Positions 7,405 to 17,083 of a DNA stretch of 39,305 nucleotides are shown in pieces. Every line of letters starts with the position of its first letter. The first letter of the stretch is position 1. Below the pieces are notes generated by a model that worked only from the letters and a program-made list of their open reading frames with translations, was not told the origin of the DNA and ran no database searches. The translations under genes and the position numbers were made by a program. Source of the stretch: Pirellula staleyi DSM 6068 (GTDB taxonomy: Bacteria > Planctomycetota > Planctomycetia > Pirellulales > Pirellulaceae). Location of the stretch: assembly GCA_945870455.1 (NCBI GenBank), contig CAMBSL010000025.1, positions 1 through 39,305 on the forward strand, in the 5' to 3' direction.

Positions 7405-8909
7405 ATCAATCACTCCCCTTCGTGCATGAACTTGCTCCAAAATTATTGACTCGCGAACTGAGTAGCCGCGAAGTCACGCAGTTCTTTCTAGATCGAATCG
7501 AAAAGTTACAGCCGTCGATCCGGGCGTTTATCTCGTGGGATAGCGAACTCGCGTTGTCTGAGGCGGACAAGATCGATCGCCGCAGGGCATCAGGCGAATC
7601 GCTTTCTCCACTGGCTGGCATCCCTATCGCGATCAAGGACATTCTTTGCACAACCGATTCACCAACAACTTGTGGATCGCGGATTTTAGAGCAATATCGT
7701 TCGCCCTATGACGCGCATCTGGTTTCCAAGTTGCGGGAAGCGGGACTTGTCATTCTTGGCAAAACCAATCTCGATGAATTCGCCATGGGTGGTTCAACCG
7801 AAACAGGGTTTCAAGGGCCAGCTTACAATCCGTGGGATCTTGCTCGGACTTGCGGAGGTAGCAGCGGTGGATCGGCGGCCAGCGTCGCAGCGGCCATGGC
7901 ACCGATTGCCATTGGTACTGACACGGGCGGATCGATTCGGCAACCAGCGGCCTTCTGCGGAGTCTGCGGGCTCAAGCCGACCTATGGACGAGTCAGTCGA
8001 TATGGACTCATCGCCTATGCGAGCAGCCTTGACCAAGCCGGACCGTTTGGGCATACGATTTCTGACCTAGCCATGGTTATGCAAGTGACGGCAGGTCATG
8101 ATCCTCGGGACTCAACGAGTTTGAATGTTCCAGTCGATGACTACACCTCTGCGATTTCGAAACCATTGGAGGGTGCACGAATAGGCGTGATACGCGAACA
8201 GATCGATGGCGAAGGTCTCGACGCGGAAGTCCGACAAGCGATCTTAGCCGCAATCGATGAATACAGACGAATGGGTTGCAAGATCATCGACATCGCGTTG
8301 CCGCACACCAAGTACTCGATTGCAACGTATTACATCATTGCCCCTTGCGAAGCGAGCAGCAACTTGTCTCGCTACGACGGCGCACATTTTGGTTTCCGCG
8401 CAGCACTAAACAGTAAGCCTGTCGCGGCTGGTGCAAGTAAACAGAACTCGCCGTTGGTCGAGATGATGAGTCAGACGCGTTCCCAAGGCTTTGGCCCTGA
8501 AGTGCGTCGGCGAATCATGTTGGGTACGTATACGCTCAGCGAAGGATACTTTGACGCCTACTATCTAAAGGCTCTCAAGGTTCGTCGTTTGATTCGGCAA
8601 GACTATGACGCTGCTTTTGAGAAAGTGGATGTACTATTGGGTCCGACGACACCCACTCCACCATTCCGCTTAGGCGAAAAAGTGAACGATCCGGTCCAGA
8701 TGTACCTTGAAGATTTGTTTACCGTTGGGGCAAATCTAGCGGGAATACCCGCTATCTCGTTGCCGATTGGGAAAACCAAAAGCGGCTTGCCTATCGGCAT
8801 GCAGCTTCAAGGGCCCGCACTGTCGGAATCACGACTACTTCAAATCGCAAACGACTATCATCGAGCCATCGACTATCGACCGATGCTGCCCCCGATCGCT
8901 GCCGATTGA
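7401..8909 (+). CDS. gatA: Glutamyl-tRNA(Gln)/aspartyl-tRNA(Asn) amidotransferase subunit A
   Basis: GatA is the amidase that releases ammonia from glutamine so that mischarged Glu-tRNA(Gln) or Asp-tRNA(Asn) can be amidated. The 502-residue length is normal. The amidase-signature triad is visible and spaced as in known GatA proteins: Lys79 in IPIAIKDI, Ser154 in [14 protein letters not shown] and Ser178 in [32 protein letters not shown] follows, and near the C-terminus [11 protein letters not shown] and [11 protein letters not shown]. gatB and gatC are not in this window. The start overlaps the nnrE stop by four bases, and a REP-like repeat follows about 85 bases after the stop. Confidence 0.95.
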   Translation: MNQSLPFVHELAPKLLTRELSSREVTQFFLDRIEKLQPSIRAFISWDSELALSEADKIDRRRASGESLSPLAGIPIAIKDILCTTDSPTTCGSRILEQYRSPYDAHLVSKLREAGLVILGKTNLDEFAMGGSTETGFQGPAYNPWDLARTCGGSSGGSAASVAAAMAPIAIGTDTGGSIRQPAAFCGVCGLKPTYGRVSRYGLIAYASSLDQAGPFGHTISDLAMVMQVTAGHDPRDSTSLNVPVDDYTSAISKPLEGARIGVIREQIDGEGLDAEVRQAILAAIDEYRRMGCKIIDIALPHTKYSIATYYIIAPCEASSNLSRYDGAHFGFRAALNSKPVAAGASKQNSPLVEMMSQTRSQGFGPEVRRRIMLGTYTLSEGYFDAYYLKALKVRRLIRQDYDAAFEKVDVLLGPTTPTPPFRLGEKVNDPVQMYLEDLFTVGANLAGIPAISLPIGKTKSGLPIGMQLQGPALSESRLLQIANDYHRAIDYRPMLPPIAAD

Positions 8910-8993
8910 TGAACTCACTCTAGTTGCATCGCTTGGAACAGGATCACGGAGCGCACCGTGAAGCAGGCTGCTTTTCCCTCCATGACCTCTAAT

Positions 8994-9110
8994 CACATCC
9001 GCAACTGTTTTTCATACCAATAAGCCGTTGGGCGATAGCCCCGGTTTTCCAATTGCTCGACATTCGTCGAGAACCGGGGCTATCGCCCTTCGGCTATCAG
9101 TTTGTTTCAC
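8994..9110 (+). repeat. REP-like palindromic repeat, copy 1
   Basis: Two perfect 17-base arms (9030-9046 and 9072-9088) pair with each other. They enclose an inner perfect hairpin, CTCGAC-ATTC-GTCGAG (9056-9071). Outside the arms AGCCG and CGGCT can pair after a TT/TT mismatch. Near-identical copies are at 25142-25257 (same direction) and 33527-33629 (opposite direction), sharing also the left flank CATCCGCA...GTTTTTCA. The 356-base gap from gatA to the Uma2 gene holds this repeat and nothing else I recognise. It could act in transcript termination or be a non-autonomous mobile element. Confidence 0.85.
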
Positions 9111-9265
9111 TCGAACACTCATGCCGGTGTGCTTAGCAAAGCAGCGAGACTGTTTAGGCGTGGGAATTGTGTCGTAAAATCCCAGTCGAAATGTATAATT
9201 GGTCGTGGCTCCTAATCAACAGACTTCTAAGCAACAGTCAAAGTCGCACCCAAAAAAGTTCTATC

Positions 9266-9925
9266 ATGAACGCGCCGGAAATGCCAACTTTCGTGGAAAT
9301 GCAAAATCGATTTGGTGCCATGCCAATCTCGCGGATTCGCCTAGTCCCACCTCCAGGTACAGCTACAGAAGCAGATGTGGTTGCGATTCATGATGCAGAC
9401 AGGAGACTTTTCGAGCTTGTTGACGGAATATTGGTGGAGAAAACAATGGGGTCCAAAGAGTCAGAGATTGCTGTCTGTTTGAGTCGAATTCTGTTGAACT
9501 ATGTTTTGCCGCGAAGACTTGGCAAAGTACTGGGTGCAGACGGCATGTTGCGATTGAATACTGGCTTGATTCGAATCCCGGATGTTTCTGTCATCTCAAT
9601 CCAGCGATACCAAGCAGTTGCTGGAATTCAGGATCAACGAGTCTGGTCGGTTGTCCCAAACTTGGTCGTAGAAGTTCTTTCTGAGAGCAATTCACAGAAA
9701 GAAATGCAGGACAAACTGGCTGAGTACTTTCGTTTTGGCGTGGAAGAGGTCTGGTACGTTTCACCTTCACTCAAAACCATTTGCGTTTATTACTCGACCG
9801 AAGAATCGATCGTCATCGAATCGCCAGCCGTTTTCAACAAGAGCCGACTCTTTCTCGATTTGGTCTTCTCGCTGGACGATGTTTTTCTGGACGACGTTTG
9901 CATTGAGTCCCAACGGGACGGCTGA
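9266..9925 (+). CDS. Uma2-family (DUF820) restriction-endonuclease-like protein
   Basis: The 219-residue protein matches Uma2/DUF820 proteins, which carry a PD-(D/E)xK nuclease fold and are abundant in cyanobacteria and planctomycetes; their role is not settled. Visible markers are FELVDGILVEKTMGSKES, the core Asp in IRIPDVSVIS, and VVPNLVVEVLSESNSQKEM with the conserved Glu, then KLAEYFRFGVEEVWYVSP. I chose the ATG at 9266; the frame is open to 9167, but those residues are not family-like. The last codons and stop fall in one arm of a small inverted repeat. It stands alone between repeats, as an accessory gene would. Confidence 0.8.
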   Translation: MNAPEMPTFVEMQNRFGAMPISRIRLVPPPGTATEADVVAIHDADRRLFELVDGILVEKTMGSKESEIAVCLSRILLNYVLPRRLGKVLGADGMLRLNTGLIRIPDVSVISIQRYQAVAGIQDQRVWSVVPNLVVEVLSESNSQKEMQDKLAEYFRFGVEEVWYVSPSLKTICVYYSTEESIVIESPAVFNKSRLFLDLVFSLDDVFLDDVCIESQRDG

Positions 9926-9956
9926 TCAAAGTAGCAAGTACGCTCCGCGTGCCGTC
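9918..9956. repeat. Small inverted repeat over the end of the Uma2 gene
   Basis: GACGGC (9918-9923) and GCCGTC (9951-9956) are complementary, with AAGTAGCAAGTACGCTCCGC in between. The left arm is also the last two codons of the gene before TGA. It may serve as a terminator stem or be a dispersed planctomycete repeat. Confidence 0.4.
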
Positions 9957-10087
9957 CGCAACATGGCTTTTTTGCTCCGAAAATCCCCCGACATCTGCCC
10001 ATTTGTGGATAGTAGTCGCTGAATGCACTAGAATCTCGCGAGTCTATTTTGGGCAGTACGGTTCATTTTTTTGGGGAGTGCTTCGCT

Positions 10088-10456
10088 ATGCGTCTTGTTT
10101 CGTCTATTGCAATGGCAGCAATACTACTACTTGGTTTCAGTCACGCAAACTCTTTCAATGCTGAGAAAAAAACGATCAAGGAAGTCATGAAGGCTGGGAT
10201 GGCAGGCAATACAAGCTTGCTCAAGAAAGTCCTCAGCGGGGACGCATCTGCTGAAGAGAAAATGAAATTGCTTGATCTCTTGATCGACTTAGTCGAAAAT
10301 GATGCACCCAAAGGTGATGAAACAGAGTGGAAGATGATGGCAGGCATGTCAATGTTAACCGCTGCCAAAGTTGTTGCCGGCCGCGAGGGAGCGATCGACG
10401 AATTAAAGAAGGCTACTGACTGCAAGTCGTGCCACGAAAAGTTCAAGGGCAAGTGA
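10088..10456 (+). CDS. Small exported c-type cytochrome, cytochrome c'-like
   Basis: The 122-residue product has a signal peptide (residues 1-20, MRLVSSIAMAAILLLGFSHA) and one haem-attachment motif near the C-terminus, CKSCH at Cys112-His116, within the last 11 residues. The rest is helical and Met/Lys-rich. A small all-helical domain with CxxCH at its very end is the plan of the cytochrome c' family, so a periplasmic electron-transfer or gas-binding role is possible, but sequence similarity alone does not settle this. I chose the ATG at 10088 because GGGGAG lies 9 bases before it; the frame opens at 10049. It converges with the DUF1349 gene 13 bases on. Confidence 0.75.
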   Translation: MRLVSSIAMAAILLLGFSHANSFNAEKKTIKEVMKAGMAGNTSLLKKVLSGDASAEEKMKLLDLLIDLVENDAPKGDETEWKMMAGMSMLTAAKVVAGREGAIDELKKATDCKSCHEKFKGK

Positions 10457-10469
10457 GTGCTCATTTGGC

Positions 10470-11153
10470 TTACGACTTTGGGATGAAGAGTCGGTATTCA
10501 CTGAACCGTGGCTCGAAGGAAGTATTCGATGCATTGCAGGCAATCAGCCCGACAGTGCATTCGTCGGCCCAGTCTAGGTTAAGTATAGGAACATAAGTCC
10601 ATGGCTGTTTTTCATGCTTGAAGGCAAATGTAAAATCCTTGCCATGACGTTCGATTCTCAAATGGGTTGGCTCATCTTCTTGCAGCAAAATCATTCCGGT
10701 AATGCCGAGAGAAAAGCGCTGACCTTTCTTCCATCCCTCAAGATTGAGATAGGAGAATCGCTTTCCGTCACCGCGCACAAACTCTGCTCGTTCCATACGA
10801 ATATAGTTTCGATCGTCTGACGCTAAGAACAGGCCTGCGCCATGGTAGGGCGTCCGATCCGAAACACCGGGTTTCAACGGCTGGAATTCGCCACTGACCA
10901 AGACATCCACGATAAAGTCACCGTCCATCTTCTGCGTAACCCTAGGGGCATTGAGTCGGTTTTGGTCAACGCAGAAATCATGGTTTGGCCCCGCCACAAA
11001 AATCGTGAGATTCTCCCCATCGACAAAGGACGTGCAGTCCTTATCCGGGTCTACCCATTGCCCCCAACGCCCCAATGAGTCATCGCCATTAACGCGACCC
11101 AACAGAAGGAAGGATCCAACGACAAGCGTGTAGAACAAAGTCGAGATTTGCAT
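10470..11153 (-). CDS. Secreted DUF1349 (concanavalin-like fold) protein
   Basis: From the ATG at 11153 the protein is 227 residues with a signal peptide (MQISTLFYTLVVGSFLLLG). The body resembles DUF1349 proteins, which have a concanavalin A/lectin-like sandwich: GDFIVDVLVSGEFQPLKPG, HGAGLFLASDDRNYIRMERA, THLRIERHGKDFTFAF and VGLIACNASNTSFEPRF. Such domains may bind sugars, but the ligand is unknown. An earlier in-frame ATG at 11183 would add ten polar residues before the signal peptide, so 11153 is preferred. It faces the small cytochrome gene. A stem-loop array lies upstream, between it and the DUF1501 gene. Confidence 0.72.
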   Translation of the reverse strand: MQISTLFYTLVVGSFLLLGRVNGDDSLGRWGQWVDPDKDCTSFVDGENLTIFVAGPNHDFCVDQNRLNAPRVTQKMDGDFIVDVLVSGEFQPLKPGVSDRTPYHGAGLFLASDDRNYIRMERAEFVRGDGKRFSYLNLEGWKKGQRFSLGITGMILLQEDEPTHLRIERHGKDFTFAFKHEKQPWTYVPILNLDWADECTVGLIACNASNTSFEPRFSEYRLFIPKS

Positions 11154-11227
11154 TCCAGCTCTCTGCAATTCAAAAAAGGTCAATGGTAAATGTTATGTTG
11201 AATTAACGTCGTACAGGAGACTACTCG

Positions 11228-11351
11228 TTCCCGGGCTCTGCCTGGGAATGCATTGGTGTGGAGGCTCTGCCTCCCGAGTTCACAAACTAAGGATGCATTT
11301 CGGCGAGGCGGAGCCTCGCTTGCATTGAGTTACCAGGCAGAGCCTGGTAAC
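11228..11351. repeat. Array of four short hairpins with mirrored GGCTCTGCC cores
   Basis: Four stem-loops follow one another. They are TTCCC-GGGCTCTGCC-TGGGAA (11228-11248), GGAGGC-TCT-GCCTCC (11260-11274), GCGAGGC-GGA-GCCTCGC (11303-11319) and GTTACCAGGC-AGA-GCCTGGTAAC (11329-11351). The first two cores (GGCTCTGCC) are, exactly or nearly, the reverse complement of the last two (GGCAGAGCC, GGCGGAGCC), so the whole array is itself roughly palindromic. It lies in the gap between the DUF1501 gene end and the DUF1349 gene start. Confidence 0.75.
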
Positions 11352-11403
11352 TAGATTGCACAGTGAAAGGTAAAGATGAGGATATAAACCGGTGGCATTC
11401 TGA

Positions 11404-12855
11404 TCATGCAATGACATCGTGCACAATTTTTCCATGCACATCGGTCAGTCGAAAATCCCTACCTTGAAATCGATACGTCAAGCGTTCGTGGTCGATCCCC
11501 AGCAAGTGCATTACCGTCGCTTGAAAGTCATGTACGTGACACGGATTTTCTGCCACATTAAAGGCCAGCTCGTCTGTTTGCCCATAAGAAAACCCGCTCT
11601 TGGTTCCGCCCCCTGCCATCCAAAGGGTGAACGCATACGGATGATGGTCTCGACCCCAACGCGGGCGATTATTGATGTCGCCTTGAATGAACGGGGTTCG
11701 ACCAAACTCGCCGCTCCAAATGACGAGCGTATCCTCGAGCAAACCAAGTCGTTTTAGATCTTGAACTAGGGCGGCACTTGGCTGGTCCGTGTCTTTGCAT
11801 TGAGTATACAGCTCGGTTGTTAAGCTGTTGTGCTGATCCCATCCAGCATGCATCACTTGGACAAATCGAACGCCGCGTTCAACAAGTCGACGCGCCAACA
11901 GACAATTGTGAGCGAACGTTCCTGGTTCTTCGACTTGAGAACCATACATGTCCAATGTCTCTCGCGATTCACCGGACAGATCCGCCATTTCTGGCACGCT
12001 GGTTTGCATGTTGAACGCCATCTCGTACTGAGCGATTCGGGTTTCAATCTCGGGATCCGCCACGGAATGAAATTTCATCGTATTGAGTTTGGCGATATCA
12101 TCCAACCACCCACGTCGCATCGGGCGAGACATGCCATCAGGATTGGAAAGATATAATACGGGATCACCACTCCCTCGAAACTTAACCCCTTGATACTTCG
12201 ATGGTAGGAAGCCTGGCCCCCAATAGAAATCATAGAAAATCTGCCCGCAGCTCGTGTTCTTGCTAACGCTGGTCATGGCCACAAAAGCGGGTAGATTTTC
12301 AGTCTCGGTACCAAGACCATAAGTCAACCAAGCCCCAAGCGTGGGACGACCAGGAATCTGTGCTCCGCTCAACAAGAATGAGATAGCTGGTGCATGGTTG
12401 ATTGCATCCGTATGCATGCTCTTGATGAAGCACAAATCGTCCACTATTTTCGATGTGTAGGGCAAAAACTCACTGACCCACGCGCCACTTGTCCCATGCT
12501 GCGCAAAAGGCTCCACTGGAGCTAGCATCAGTTTGTTGTTGGCATCGCCGGTCATCGTGCTAAATCGTCGACCGCCAACAAACTCTTTTGGAACAGGCTT
12601 GCCATTCATCTTTTGGATCTCAGGCTTCCAATCGAAAAGGTCGACGTGAGTTGGCCCGCCGTTCTGAAAAAGGTAGATCACCCGCTTGGCTTTGGCAGCA
12701 AAATGCGGAAGTTCCGGCAGGCCACCGATTCGGAGCGGATCGTTATTTGCGTTGGCGGATTTCCCCAGCAGGGTGGCTAAAGCCGCAGTTGCCAATCCTG
12801 TGGACGCTTGGCCAAAGAAAGCCCGTCGCATGGCGAGTTGAGCATGCGAATCCAT
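11404..12855 (-). CDS. DUF1501 family exported protein (minus-strand cluster)
   Basis: DUF1501 proteins have an alkaline-phosphatase/sulfatase-like fold, are usually exported by the Tat system and are very common in planctomycetes; their substrate is unknown. The 483-residue protein starts with a Tat-like leader (MRRAFFGQASTGLATAALA from about residue 9). It then shows IYLFQNGGPTHVDLFDWKP, HTDAINHAPAISFLLSG, the repeated ARRLVERGVRFVQVMHAGWD, LEDTLVIWSGEFGRTPF and GRDHHPYAFTLWMAGGG, all typical of the family. It follows the large cytochrome-domain gene by 3 bases on the same strand, the usual planctomycete gene pair, and is presumably its functional partner outside the cytoplasm. Confidence 0.92.
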   Translation of the reverse strand: MDSHAQLAMRRAFFGQASTGLATAALATLLGKSANANNDPLRIGGLPELPHFAAKAKRVIYLFQNGGPTHVDLFDWKPEIQKMNGKPVPKEFVGGRRFSTMTGDANNKLMLAPVEPFAQHGTSGAWVSEFLPYTSKIVDDLCFIKSMHTDAINHAPAISFLLSGAQIPGRPTLGAWLTYGLGTETENLPAFVAMTSVSKNTSCGQIFYDFYWGPGFLPSKYQGVKFRGSGDPVLYLSNPDGMSRPMRRGWLDDIAKLNTMKFHSVADPEIETRIAQYEMAFNMQTSVPEMADLSGESRETLDMYGSQVEEPGTFAHNCLLARRLVERGVRFVQVMHAGWDQHNSLTTELYTQCKDTDQPSAALVQDLKRLGLLEDTLVIWSGEFGRTPFIQGDINNRPRWGRDHHPYAFTLWMAGGGTKSGFSYGQTDELAFNVAENPCHVHDFQATVMHLLGIDHERLTYRFQGRDFRLTDVHGKIVHDVIA

Positions 12856-12858
12856 CGG

Positions 12859-15800
12859 TCACTCTTTCGTTAGGGTTTCGTCAAGATTCAAAACAGCCAA
12901 GCACAACGTCGTCCAACTTGCCAACTCAATGCGGTCCAAATCGGAGCTTGCTTTTGAATCGCCGATGGCCAGCAAGCTATTCGCGTTGTTGGGATGCTCA
13001 GCAAATTCATGGCGGCTTCGGGAAAGACCCGTGAGCAAAACATTTTTTTCGCTCGGTGTCGCGGTTCTAGCAAGAACCCTTTGAAATACGTGATCGATGC
13101 TGACTGCATCTTCTCTGGCTGGTGTGTTCAGAATCTGTGTTGCAAGCCCGCGTGCCGCCTCGACAAACGTTACGTCGTTTAGCGTGAACAAGGCCTGTAG
13201 AGGCGTATTGGTTCGCACAACTTTGACCGTGCATACTTGTCTCGATGCATTATCAAAAAACATGGTTGGCCCAACGATTCGCCTCCAAAACGTGTAGAGA
13301 CTTCGGCGATAAAGCGATTCTCCGCTCTCCTGTTTATACTTCTTATTGCCGAATGTCGCTTCTTCCCATACACCCTCTGGCTGATAGCCATTGACTGCAG
13401 GCCCACCGAGTGTTTGGACCAATAGACCACTTGCAGCTAGGGCTTGATCTCGCACCATCCAACTGGCCATACGGAATCTTGGTCCACGTGCCAAGTAACG
13501 ATTTTCCGGATCATCCGTCGCGATGGAAGAATCGGAAAAGCGCGAAGACTGCCGATACGCATGACTAGTCACGATGAGTTGAACCAATTGCTTCGTATCC
13601 CAGCCACTATCTCGAAACTCAGCCGCGAGCCACTCGTGCAACTGAAGATAATGAGGTATTTCGCCTTGCGATCCAAAGTCTTCGACAGTCTTCACTAAGC
13701 CTATGCCAAAGAACTGTTGCCAAAAACGATTGACGATCACTCGAGCGGTGAGCGGTTGATCCTTGGAAACCAGCCATCTTGCCATGGCGAGTCGGTCTGC
13801 TCGCGAGTCTGTCGGAAGCGGTGGTAAGCTAGCTGGTACATTGGCGGTCACTTGCGGTCCTGGATCATTGTAAAGGCCGCGATTCAAGAGAAACGTATCC
13901 CTGGGCTTGTCGCGTTCGCCCATGACCATGACATCGGGTATTTTTGCTACGACCGATTTTCGTTGGTCTCTAAGTCCACTCATGGTTTTCTCTAACGATT
14001 TGGTCGCGTCATCGGATTGTTGGTGACGCTTAACCAGGAGTTCCCGCTCGGCTTTGGAACGTTCTGGTGCGGGCTTGGCAAGTGCCGATTCGAACTCTGG
14101 TTCGAAGGCTTCAATGGCTGCATTCTTGTTCGAACTTGTCGAGAGCCGGAATCGTCCAATATTGTGTTGCGCATGTGAGGATTCGTGACGCAACAAAACC
14201 ACAAGCCTCTCGTTGGGCCCGAGTTGAATGGGTTCTTCGAAATAAAACGCGGCGCTGTGAGAACGATCCACGATTCGCCCCTCCCATACCGCCCAACCCG
14301 TCTTCGAATCGCCATCGAGGGTGGTCGAAATCTTGTGCTCGCCTTGTTCAAACGTGGCCTTGGCGTCGACTATCTTGACACGGACGCCAGAGGTTGTTCC
14401 TTCGTTTTCGGTGTCGGGGCTTTTGCGGAAAATCTCCCGATAAACTTCGAAGGAAGTCAATACAAAGTTCCCGCTGTCCGCCCTCGAAAGGCCATTCTTG
14501 GTCATGCTTTTGTCTTGCATGGCATCGAGCCGAATGGTTGCGACTGTTTCTGTCTCAGGCTTTAATGCAATCTCATAAACATCATTCGTTGGATTTTCGC
14601 CCGAAGCGAGAATGGATCGATCGTCTTCGATTTTCAGCTTCTGATGCTGGGCGGTTGCTGAAAGAAAAATGGCGACTTTCCAATCGAAAAATTGGGGCGA
14701 CTGGCGCAGCCTGTCTTCCCATTCGAGTTGCTGTGCAAGAAGCTCGTTTGCTCTCGCATTGATTTCGCCTTGTACGATCCGAATCTGAGCGTCGAACTTC
14801 TCAATTTGTGATTTTTGCTCTTGGTTTGGGACTGCAAGGATGGGTAGTGTTTTGGCGTTGCCACCACCTCCGTCGACCGGAGTCTGGTTAAAGAACGCGA
14901 ATAACTGGTAATACTCGGCTTGTTTGACAGCATCGAACTTGTGATCGTGACATCGACAACAATTGAGAGTCAGCCCGAGCCAAACCGTCCCCATGGTTTC
15001 GGTCATGTCCATCACATAATCGACTCGATTTTCTTCGGGAATTCGCCCACCTTCGCCATTGATCATGTGATTGCGACAAAAGCCGGTGGCAAGTTTTTGT
15101 TCCAAAGTGGCATCCGGAAGCATATCGCCGGCCAGTTGCCAAAGAGTAAATTGATCGAACGGGAGGTTTGCGTTGAAGGCTCGAACCACCCAATCGCGCC
15201 AAGGCCACATGGTTCGTTCGTTGTCCCCTTGGTAACCGTTGGTGTCGGCATAGCGAGCTGCGTCGAGCCAATCCCATGCCATCCGTTCTCCGAATGCACT
15301 CGATTGCAAAAGACGAGCAACAACTTTTTCGTAGGCAGCAGGTGTCGTATCTGCAACAAAGTCATCCACTTCGTTTACGGTAGGCGGCAGTCCCGTCAGG
15401 TCGAGAGTCACCCGCCGGATCAAGGTCCGACGATCTGCTTCGAGAGCTGGCTTCCATCCGCTGCTCAATAACTGGCTCTGAATAAAGGCGTCGATGGGGT
15501 TGCGAATAGGGCTCGATTCGCCCGTGTCCAAGACTGGAATCGCAGGCTTGATGAGAGGCATAAACGACCAGTGCTCTTCCCAGATCGCGCCCTGATCGAT
15601 CCATCGCTTGATTGTTTCGATCTGGTCCGTCTTGGGTTGTCTGTTCGATTTTGGTGGAGGCATTCGTTCGTGGTCATCGTGCGATAGCATGCGCCGGACA
15701 ATTTCACTGGCGTTCGCGTCATTGACTTGGATGACCGAGAGCGCCCCAGCGTGTTGATCGAGCCTCAGGTCGGCTTCCCGATGATTGGTATCCGGGCCAT

Positions 15801-15972
15801 GGCATGTAAAACAAAGATCCGACAAAATGGGGCGGACATCTCGATTGAAAGAAACGTGCTGCGAGCTTTCGGGAGGACTGGCGATCATTCGTTTTGACGA
15901 CAAGCCGCTAAGCAGGGCCAAAAGCAAGAGCCAAGTAAAAAGGATCCTATATTGGTTGCGAAATGGACTCAT
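12859..15972 (-). CDS. Planctomycete cytochrome / DUF1549 / DUF1553 protein
   Basis: The 1037-residue exported protein has a signal segment (residues 8-24) and then the planctomycete cytochrome domain PSCyt1 with CFTCH (Cys54-His58) in [18 protein letters not shown]. The DUF1549 domain follows ([48 protein letters not shown]) and includes a second haem-type motif, [11 protein letters not shown] middle region carries a discoidin-like beta domain and a helical stretch. The C-terminal DUF1553/PSD1 domain has [18 protein letters not shown] and [21 protein letters not shown] periplasmic electron-transfer role is inferred from the haem motifs and is unproven. It is first in a two-gene operon with DUF1501. 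Confidence 0.92.
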   Translation of the reverse strand: MSPFRNQYRILFTWLLLLALLSGLSSKRMIASPPESSQHVSFNRDVRPILSDLCFTCHGPDTNHREADLRLDQHAGALSVIQVNDANASEIVRRMLSHDDHERMPPPKSNRQPKTDQIETIKRWIDQGAIWEEHWSFMPLIKPAIPVLDTGESSPIRNPIDAFIQSQLLSSGWKPALEADRRTLIRRVTLDLTGLPPTVNEVDDFVADTTPAAYEKVVARLLQSSAFGERMAWDWLDAARYADTNGYQGDNERTMWPWRDWVVRAFNANLPFDQFTLWQLAGDMLPDATLEQKLATGFCRNHMINGEGGRIPEENRVDYVMDMTETMGTVWLGLTLNCCRCHDHKFDAVKQAEYYQLFAFFNQTPVDGGGGNAKTLPILAVPNQEQKSQIEKFDAQIRIVQGEINARANELLAQQLEWEDRLRQSPQFFDWKVAIFLSATAQHQKLKIEDDRSILASGENPTNDVYEIALKPETETVATIRLDAMQDKSMTKNGLSRADSGNFVLTSFEVYREIFRKSPDTENEGTTSGVRVKIVDAKATFEQGEHKISTTLDGDSKTGWAVWEGRIVDRSHSAAFYFEEPIQLGPNERLVVLLRHESSHAQHNIGRFRLSTSSNKNAAIEAFEPEFESALAKPAPERSKAERELLVKRHQQSDDATKSLEKTMSGLRDQRKSVVAKIPDVMVMGERDKPRDTFLLNRGLYNDPGPQVTANVPASLPPLPTDSRADRLAMARWLVSKDQPLTARVIVNRFWQQFFGIGLVKTVEDFGSQGEIPHYLQLHEWLAAEFRDSGWDTKQLVQLIVTSHAYRQSSRFSDSSIATDDPENRYLARGPRFRMASWMVRDQALAASGLLVQTLGGPAVNGYQPEGVWEEATFGNKKYKQESGESLYRRSLYTFWRRIVGPTMFFDNASRQVCTVKVVRTNTPLQALFTLNDVTFVEAARGLATQILNTPAREDAVSIDHVFQRVLARTATPSEKNVLLTGLSRSRHEFAEHPNNANSLLAIGDSKASSDLDRIELASWTTLCLAVLNLDETLTKE

Positions 15973-16340
15973 GTGCTTAACGGGAGACTCTTTGCGGGTG
16001 GCGGGATCGTCGATCTAGCGGCTGATACGATTGGTCTTACAATTTATTTCTAGGCAGGAAGGTTAACTTTGCCGCCGCAAAAAGCGGACGCCTACAATTC
16101 GTTTGTCAACGCGTTGCTCTATCTTAGCAAGTCCGCGGGACGAACTGGAGTAGCGCGACGGCCTAAACATCGAAAAGAGTTAACTGTTTGTTAACATTTG
16201 ATTGGCTAAATATTAAGAAAAGTAGTCCACCATGCTCACTCGAGTACTGGACGACACACAGCCAATCGCGGTACCGTTTCGATGAACGACGTAGAACTAC
16301 GGAAGGGATTTCAGATGGTTGGCTCGATTGGATCAACGCG
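15973..16340. other. Divergent intergenic region between the two cytochrome/DUF1501 clusters
   Basis: This 368-base gap separates the minus-strand pair from the plus-strand operon and must hold promoters for both. Two GTTAAC sites lie close together at about 16180-16195. I see no gene, RNA or strong repeat in it. A reading frame runs in from 16188, but the exported protein begins at 16341. Confidence 0.5.
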
Positions 16341-17015
16341 ATGAAAAGAACACTTGTTTCCATGATTGGCATACTTTGGATCCTTAATGGCATTACCAGT
16401 TGTTTCGTGATGGCGGGTGATTCCAACGTGGTTCCAGTCAGCAAGCGCACCGAGAAAGTTTCGTTCCAAAACGGTGTCGACCACTATTCTGGAACAGTCG
16501 ACACGGAAATATGGGCGCTCGCACCCACAACGTTGTTGGAATCCAACCCAAACGCTTCTTCCGATGCGAACAACGATGGTGGTGAAAGCCAGGTACTAAT
16601 TCGCTTCGACAATATCATTGGATCGAGCCCCAACCAAATCCCGAAAAATGCCCGGATCGCTTCCGCCCGAATGCATGTTAGCGCTTTCGATCAAGGGAGC
16701 ACAGTTAATCTGCATCGGATGCTTGTTCCCTTCTCGAAGTCAGCGACCTGGAGTTCTGTTATCGATGGGATTTCTGCGGATGATCTTGAAGCTTCGCGGC
16801 ACAAAGACAGTTTCACGTTTGGAAAGATTGCGGCCAACTCTTCGACCATTGTCTTTGACGTGACCGACACAGTTCAAGCTTGGGCAACAGGACAAGCCAA
16901 CCATGGCTGGGTCTTTCTGAACACCGGCGGCAACGGTTGGGATTTCTATGCCAGCGAATTCGAGGAAACCGAACAACGCCCAAAGCTTGTTGTCGAATTC
17001 GAGCGAGCCCGCTGA
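16341..17015 (+). CDS. Exported DNRLRE/CBM96-like beta-sandwich protein
   Basis: From the ATG at 16341 the protein has 224 residues, with a signal peptide of about 26 residues (MKRTLVSMIGILWILNGITS). The remainder resembles DNRLRE (CBM96-like) domains: SGTVDTEIWALAP near the start, QVLIRFDNIIGSSPNQIPKN, RIASARMHVSAFDQGSTVNLHRM, VFDVTDTVQAWATGQANHGW and ASEFEETEQRPKLVVEF at the end. The family binds carbohydrate such as alginate in some members and acts in surface proteins in others. It is the first gene of a plus-strand run with DUF1501, PPC and cytochrome proteins and may recognise the polymer that the system handles; that is inference. Confidence 0.8.
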   Translation: MKRTLVSMIGILWILNGITSCFVMAGDSNVVPVSKRTEKVSFQNGVDHYSGTVDTEIWALAPTTLLESNPNASSDANNDGGESQVLIRFDNIIGSSPNQIPKNARIASARMHVSAFDQGSTVNLHRMLVPFSKSATWSSVIDGISADDLEASRHKDSFTFGKIAANSSTIVFDVTDTVQAWATGQANHGWVFLNTGGNGWDFYASEFEETEQRPKLVVEFERAR

Positions 17016-17083
17016 GCCGAAATCCCCTCTCACTCTATGACGTTTGAACGCTTTCCGAACCATCAAAAAACTAGGAGCAATGG

